Assembly: GCA_044867785.1 (NCBI GenBank)
Contig: JBIOVM010000185.1
Span: 1-64,000 of the forward strand
DNA: 64,000 bases
Source of the DNA: DASRDR01 sp044867785
GTDB taxonomy: Bacteria; Methylomirabilota; Methylomirabilia; Rokubacteriales; DASRDR01
Reading direction: 5' to 3'
This document shows positions 61,264-64,000 of this stretch, in pieces. Numbering within the stretch: position 1 is the first letter of the stretch; each line of letters begins with the position of its first letter. A model generated the notes under the pieces. It did not search any database and was not told the DNA's origin. It saw only the letters and a list, made by a program, of their open reading frames with translations. The position numbers and the translations under genes were made by a program.

Positions 61264-61264
61264 G

Positions 61265-62899
61265 ATGGACCGCTCCGTCCGTTCCGGGCTGATCCTGCTG
61301 GCCGGGATCGCCCTGCTGGTGACCGCGCTCCTGACCCGCGCGGTCGTCGGGGAGGCGACCGTCTGGACGGTGGCGCCGGGGGCGGTCGGAGGTCTGTTGG
61401 CCGCGTGGGGCGGCTATGCCCTCCGCGCCGAGCTGGGGGCGCTGCTGCGACGGCGCCGGGGAGAGATCGTGGCGTACACGGCGGGGATGGTCGGCGTGCT
61501 GATCGCCCTGGGATATCTCTCCGTCCGCCATCCCGTCCGTCTCGACCTGACGACCATGGGGCGATACTCGCTGTCGGGGCCCACGATCGCGATGCTCGAG
61601 CGACTGGATCGGCCGGTCCACATCGTGTTCTTCCACGATCCCCTGATGCGGGAGACCGTCGAGCTCTACGAGCTCATCGCCGCCCGGACGCCGCAGGTGA
61701 CCGTCGAGTTCCACGACCCGGTCCGCAATCCCGCCCAGGCCCGGCTCTCGGGCGTCCAATTCGCGGGGACGGCGGTCATGGAGAGCGGAGGTCGTACCCT
61801 GCAGGTCCACGGCGGTAGCGAGACCGACATCGCCAACGGCATCCTCCGCGTCTCACGGAGCGCTACCCAGCGGATCTGCTTCCTCGATGGCCACGCCGAA
61901 GCGGACCCGTTCAGCCTGCAGTCGCACGATCACCTGGAGGGCGCACCGGGGCACGTCCACGGCCTCGGCGCTCAGTACGAGCTGCACGAGCAGCATGGAA
62001 TGGCCAAGGCCCGGCAAGCCCTGGAGACCCTGAACTACACGGTCGCCAAGGTGTCGCTGCCGCGCGGGACGGCCGCGCTCTCCGGCTGCCCGGTCCTGGT
62101 CGTCGCGGGACCCAAGGTGGCGCTGCTGCCGCCGGAGGTGGGAGCCGTCCGGGCCTACCTGGCCGGCGGCGGCAACGCCTTGTTCCTCCTCGATCCGTTC
62201 GTGCACACGGGGCTGGAGCCCGTGCTGCGGGAGTACGGCATCGTCGTGGACGACGACATCGTGCTCGACGAAGCCAGCCATTTCTGGGCGGACGTCAGCG
62301 CGCCGGCGGTGAGCGACTACAACCGCCACCAGGTGACGCGGGATCTGCCGCTGACGTTCTTCCCCGGAGTCCGGTCGCTCGCGCCGACGCCCCGGCGGCC
62401 GCCCGGCACCTCCGTGGTCCCGCTCGTCAACTCCTCGAAGCGGAGCTGGGGGCAGACCGAGCGTGCGCGCGTCGACGTTCAGCGCGGCCGCGACCGGCCC
62501 GGTCCCAAGACCCTGATGGCGGTCGCCCTTCGCCGCCCGGTCCCGCCCGAGAGCGCCGACGCCATCCGACTGCGACCGGAGGCGGCCGGTCCCGCGTCGG
62601 GGGCGGTGGGCGGCGGCGCCGACGCCGTGTCCCGCTCGTCGCGGGTGGCGGTGGTGGGGGACTCGGACTTCGCCACCAACTCCTTCTTCCACATCATGGG
62701 TAACGGGACCCTCTTCCTGAACACCGTCAACTACCTGGCGGCACAGGAGGACCTGATCGGGCTTCCGCCCCGCACTCGCGACCTGCCGCGGGTGAACCTC
62801 ACCAATCGCCAGATGAAGGCGACCGTTGTCCTCTCCGTGGTCCTCGTGCCCGCCCTGGTCGGCCTGGTGGGCACCGCGGTGTGGTGGAGGCAGCGGTGA
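61265..62899 (+). CDS. GldG-like ABC auxiliary membrane protein
   Basis: 544 residues. Two N-terminal hydrophobic segments, a large extracytoplasmic domain (LDLTTMGRYSLSGPTIAMLERL, VFFHDP, FLDGHAEADPF, VLVVAGPKVALLPPEVGAV) and a C-terminal anchor (VVLSVVLVPALVGLVGTAVW). This is the ABC-transporter-auxiliary/GldG architecture. In non-gliding bacteria the cargo of such systems is unknown. ATG 61265 is one base after the permease stop. Confidence 0.9.
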   Translation: MDRSVRSGLILLAGIALLVTALLTRAVVGEATVWTVAPGAVGGLLAAWGGYALRAELGALLRRRRGEIVAYTAGMVGVLIALGYLSVRHPVRLDLTTMGRYSLSGPTIAMLERLDRPVHIVFFHDPLMRETVELYELIAARTPQVTVEFHDPVRNPAQARLSGVQFAGTAVMESGGRTLQVHGGSETDIANGILRVSRSATQRICFLDGHAEADPFSLQSHDHLEGAPGHVHGLGAQYELHEQHGMAKARQALETLNYTVAKVSLPRGTAALSGCPVLVVAGPKVALLPPEVGAVRAYLAGGGNALFLLDPFVHTGLEPVLREYGIVVDDDIVLDEASHFWADVSAPAVSDYNRHQVTRDLPLTFFPGVRSLAPTPRRPPGTSVVPLVNSSKRSWGQTERARVDVQRGRDRPGPKTLMAVALRRPVPPESADAIRLRPEAAGPASGAVGGGADAVSRSSRVAVVGDSDFATNSFFHIMGNGTLFLNTVNYLAAQEDLIGLPPRTRDLPRVNLTNRQMKATVVLSVVLVPALVGLVGTAVWWRQR

Positions 62900-63480
62900 G
62901 CATCGGGATCTCCTCCAGGGTCGTCGCCGTCTGGCTGCTGCTGGGCGCGCTGGTGGGCGTGATCGCGGTGACGGAGCTCACGGACCGCGCCGGCAGGGCG
63001 GCCGGACGCGCGAGCACGGCCGACCCGAGCCTGCTGCTGCCCGTGCCGGCGGACCGGCTCGGCGCGGTCGAGGTGGCCAACGCCGGGCGGCTTCATCGCT
63101 TCGAGCGCGACGCGGTGGGCGCCTGGTTCTATCACGGCGTACACACGGGATCGGAAGGGACCCACACGCATCCCGCCGACCCGGCGGCCGCCTCCCGCAT
63201 CGAGGGCGTGCTGGTGGCCTTCGGCCGGACGCGGATCGAGCGCCGGCTCGCCCTCGATCGGGACGCCAAGGACTACGGAATCGTGCCGCCTCGGCTGGTC
63301 GTGCTGGTCTATCGACCTGGCGAGTCGCAGCCGCTGGCGCAATACGCGCTGGGCGACGTCGCGCCGGACACCGTGAGCCGCTACGTGCAGGTGGTCGGCC
63401 AGCCGGCGGTGGTGACGATTCCCGACTACCAGGTCCAGAACATTCTCGGCCTCATCGAAACGCTGGCGGGCTCGCGATGA
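62896..63480 (+). CDS. DUF4340-like membrane-anchored protein
   Basis: 194 residues, one N-terminal membrane segment (VVAVWLLLGALVGVIAVTEL) and an extracytoplasmic beta-rich domain (LLPVPADRLGAVEVANAG, RRLALDRDAKDYGI). Proteins of this kind accompany GldG-like genes. GTG 62896 overlaps the GldG-like stop (GTGA). Its stop overlaps the next start (ATGA). Shorter than many family members. Confidence 0.8.
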   Translation: MSIGISSRVVAVWLLLGALVGVIAVTELTDRAGRAAGRASTADPSLLLPVPADRLGAVEVANAGRLHRFERDAVGAWFYHGVHTGSEGTHTHPADPAAASRIEGVLVAFGRTRIERRLALDRDAKDYGIVPPRLVVLVYRPGESQPLAQYALGDVAPDTVSRYVQVVGQPAVVTIPDYQVQNILGLIETLAGSR

Positions 63481-64000
63481 CGCCGTGGAGGGTGCCGCTG
63501 GCCATCCTCGTTCTCGCCGCGGCCGGAAGCTCCGCCTCCGCCCACACGGGGGGAGCAACGGCTACGCCGCCATCGTCGTCGACGGCGCCAACGTCCGCTA
63601 CAGCCTGACGCTCTGGCCCGCGTCGCTGCCGCCGGCGGTGGCCGAGGAGCTGCGGCGCGCCGGGGCCGGCGACGCCCCGAGCCGGGAGCGCGCTCTCGGC
63701 GTGATCCGGGACAAGGTGAGGCTGGTCGACCAGGGGACGCCGTGCGAAGCCGGCGCCGGAAGCCTGGGGGCGCCGGCCGCGGCTGCCGACGGCGTCACGC
63801 TCGTCGTCGACTTCGCCTGCGCCGGCGCCGTCCGCGACCTCGTGCTCCGCGACGATCTCTTCGACGTCTTCGGCCTCGACTACCACACGCTCGCCCGGCT
63901 CGACGCGCCCGGCCGTACCGAGCAGTTCGCGTTCGCGCCCGAGACGCGCGAGACACGCTTGCGGCTGGATGGACCGGGCGTCGGCGGGCGTGGGGCCGCC
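63477..64000 (+). pseudogene. HupE/UreJ-like exported protein, frameshifted in a G run, 3' end off the window
   Basis: The ATG at 63477 (ATGA overlap) starts a normal signal peptide (PLAILVLAAAGSSASAHTGG). The frame then fails after the G6 run at 63548-63553 and hits a stop at 63606. One more G would continue directly into SNGYAAIVVDGANVRYSLTL and an open frame to the window end, with a domain like the extracytoplasmic part of HupE/UreJ-2 proteins. Either a recent single-base deletion, an assembly error in a homopolymer, or slippage-controlled expression. The family assignment rests on the N-terminal domain only. Confidence 0.6.

Overview
The window is very GC-rich (about 70 percent) bacterial chromosome. 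It has no rRNA, tRNA, phage or insertion-sequence genes that I can see. The gene content is TRAP transporters, orphan solute-binding proteins, amidase and acetamidase family hydrolases, LLM-class flavin oxidoreductases, PrpD/acyl-CoA dehydrogenase genes, a one-chain indolepyruvate:ferredoxin oxidoreductase and a Pup gene. This resembles soil and sediment lineages such as Candidatus Rokubacteria (Methylomirabilota). That placement is inference from gene content only. Genes are densely packed with many ATGA/GTGA overlaps. Sigma70-like promoters (TTGAC-type -35, 17-18 bp spacer, TA-rich -10) can be read in front of many operons.

Layout. 1-5445 (minus): TRAP operon dctP-dctQ-dctM followed by an amidase that runs off the left edge. 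5597-7779 (plus): class V aminotransferase coupled to a TauD-type dioxygenase. 7830-14680 (minus): HExxH protein, branched-chain-type binding protein, amidohydrolase, a 75-residue acetamidase C-terminal fragment, 2-hydroxyacid dehydrogenase, hotdog thioesterase and AMP-forming ligase. 14940-19612 (plus): zinc-ribbon/adenylate cyclase/AAA/TPR protein followed by two tandem redoxins. 19685-29182 (minus): a phosphorelay made of an 11-GAF hybrid kinase, a stand-alone receiver and a DHp-receiver-cyclase protein. 29250-34547 (minus): four-carbon acid sugar kinase, PdxA-type dehydrogenase, isopropylmalate-type dehydrogenase, alcohol dehydrogenase and LLM oxidoreductase. 34690-37216 (plus): hotdog dehydratase and CPA1 antiporter. 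37257-43886 (plus): second TRAP operon, an orphan ABC binding protein, a core MetE-like protein and a full acetamidase. 43904-47681: ccdA, thrB, zinc-ribbon protein, small membrane protein, dcd, pup and an FmdB-type zinc ribbon. 47707-52112: indolepyruvate oxidoreductase and a LysR regulator. 52155-55166 (minus): transglutaminase-like protein, TlpA-like thioredoxin, LLM oxidoreductase and a zinc-finger anti-sigma-like protein. 55355-59576 (plus): VOC protein, MmgE/PrpD, acyl-CoA dehydrogenase and an exported metallo-beta-lactamase. 59588-64000 (plus): GldF/G-like ABC exporter, DUF4340-like protein and a frameshifted HupE-like protein.

The strongest finding is at 18314-18964. The first of the two tandem redoxins has an in-frame TGA exactly where its neighbour has the first cysteine of its CxxC site. 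A stem-loop that fits the bacterial SECIS pattern follows the TGA. I read it as a selenocysteine (UxxC) peroxiredoxin-like protein in an operon with a cyclase/AAA/TPR signalling protein, paired with a cysteine paralogue. Conventional gene calling would truncate or lose it. A LysR regulator at 51204 resembles the regulators linked to selenium metabolism. Other notable items are an orphan canonical Pup gene ending in GGE, the 11-GAF kinase, conserved hairpins between dctP and dctQ in both TRAP operons, a coupled acetamidase fragment, and a 38-bp perfect palindrome inside a coding region.
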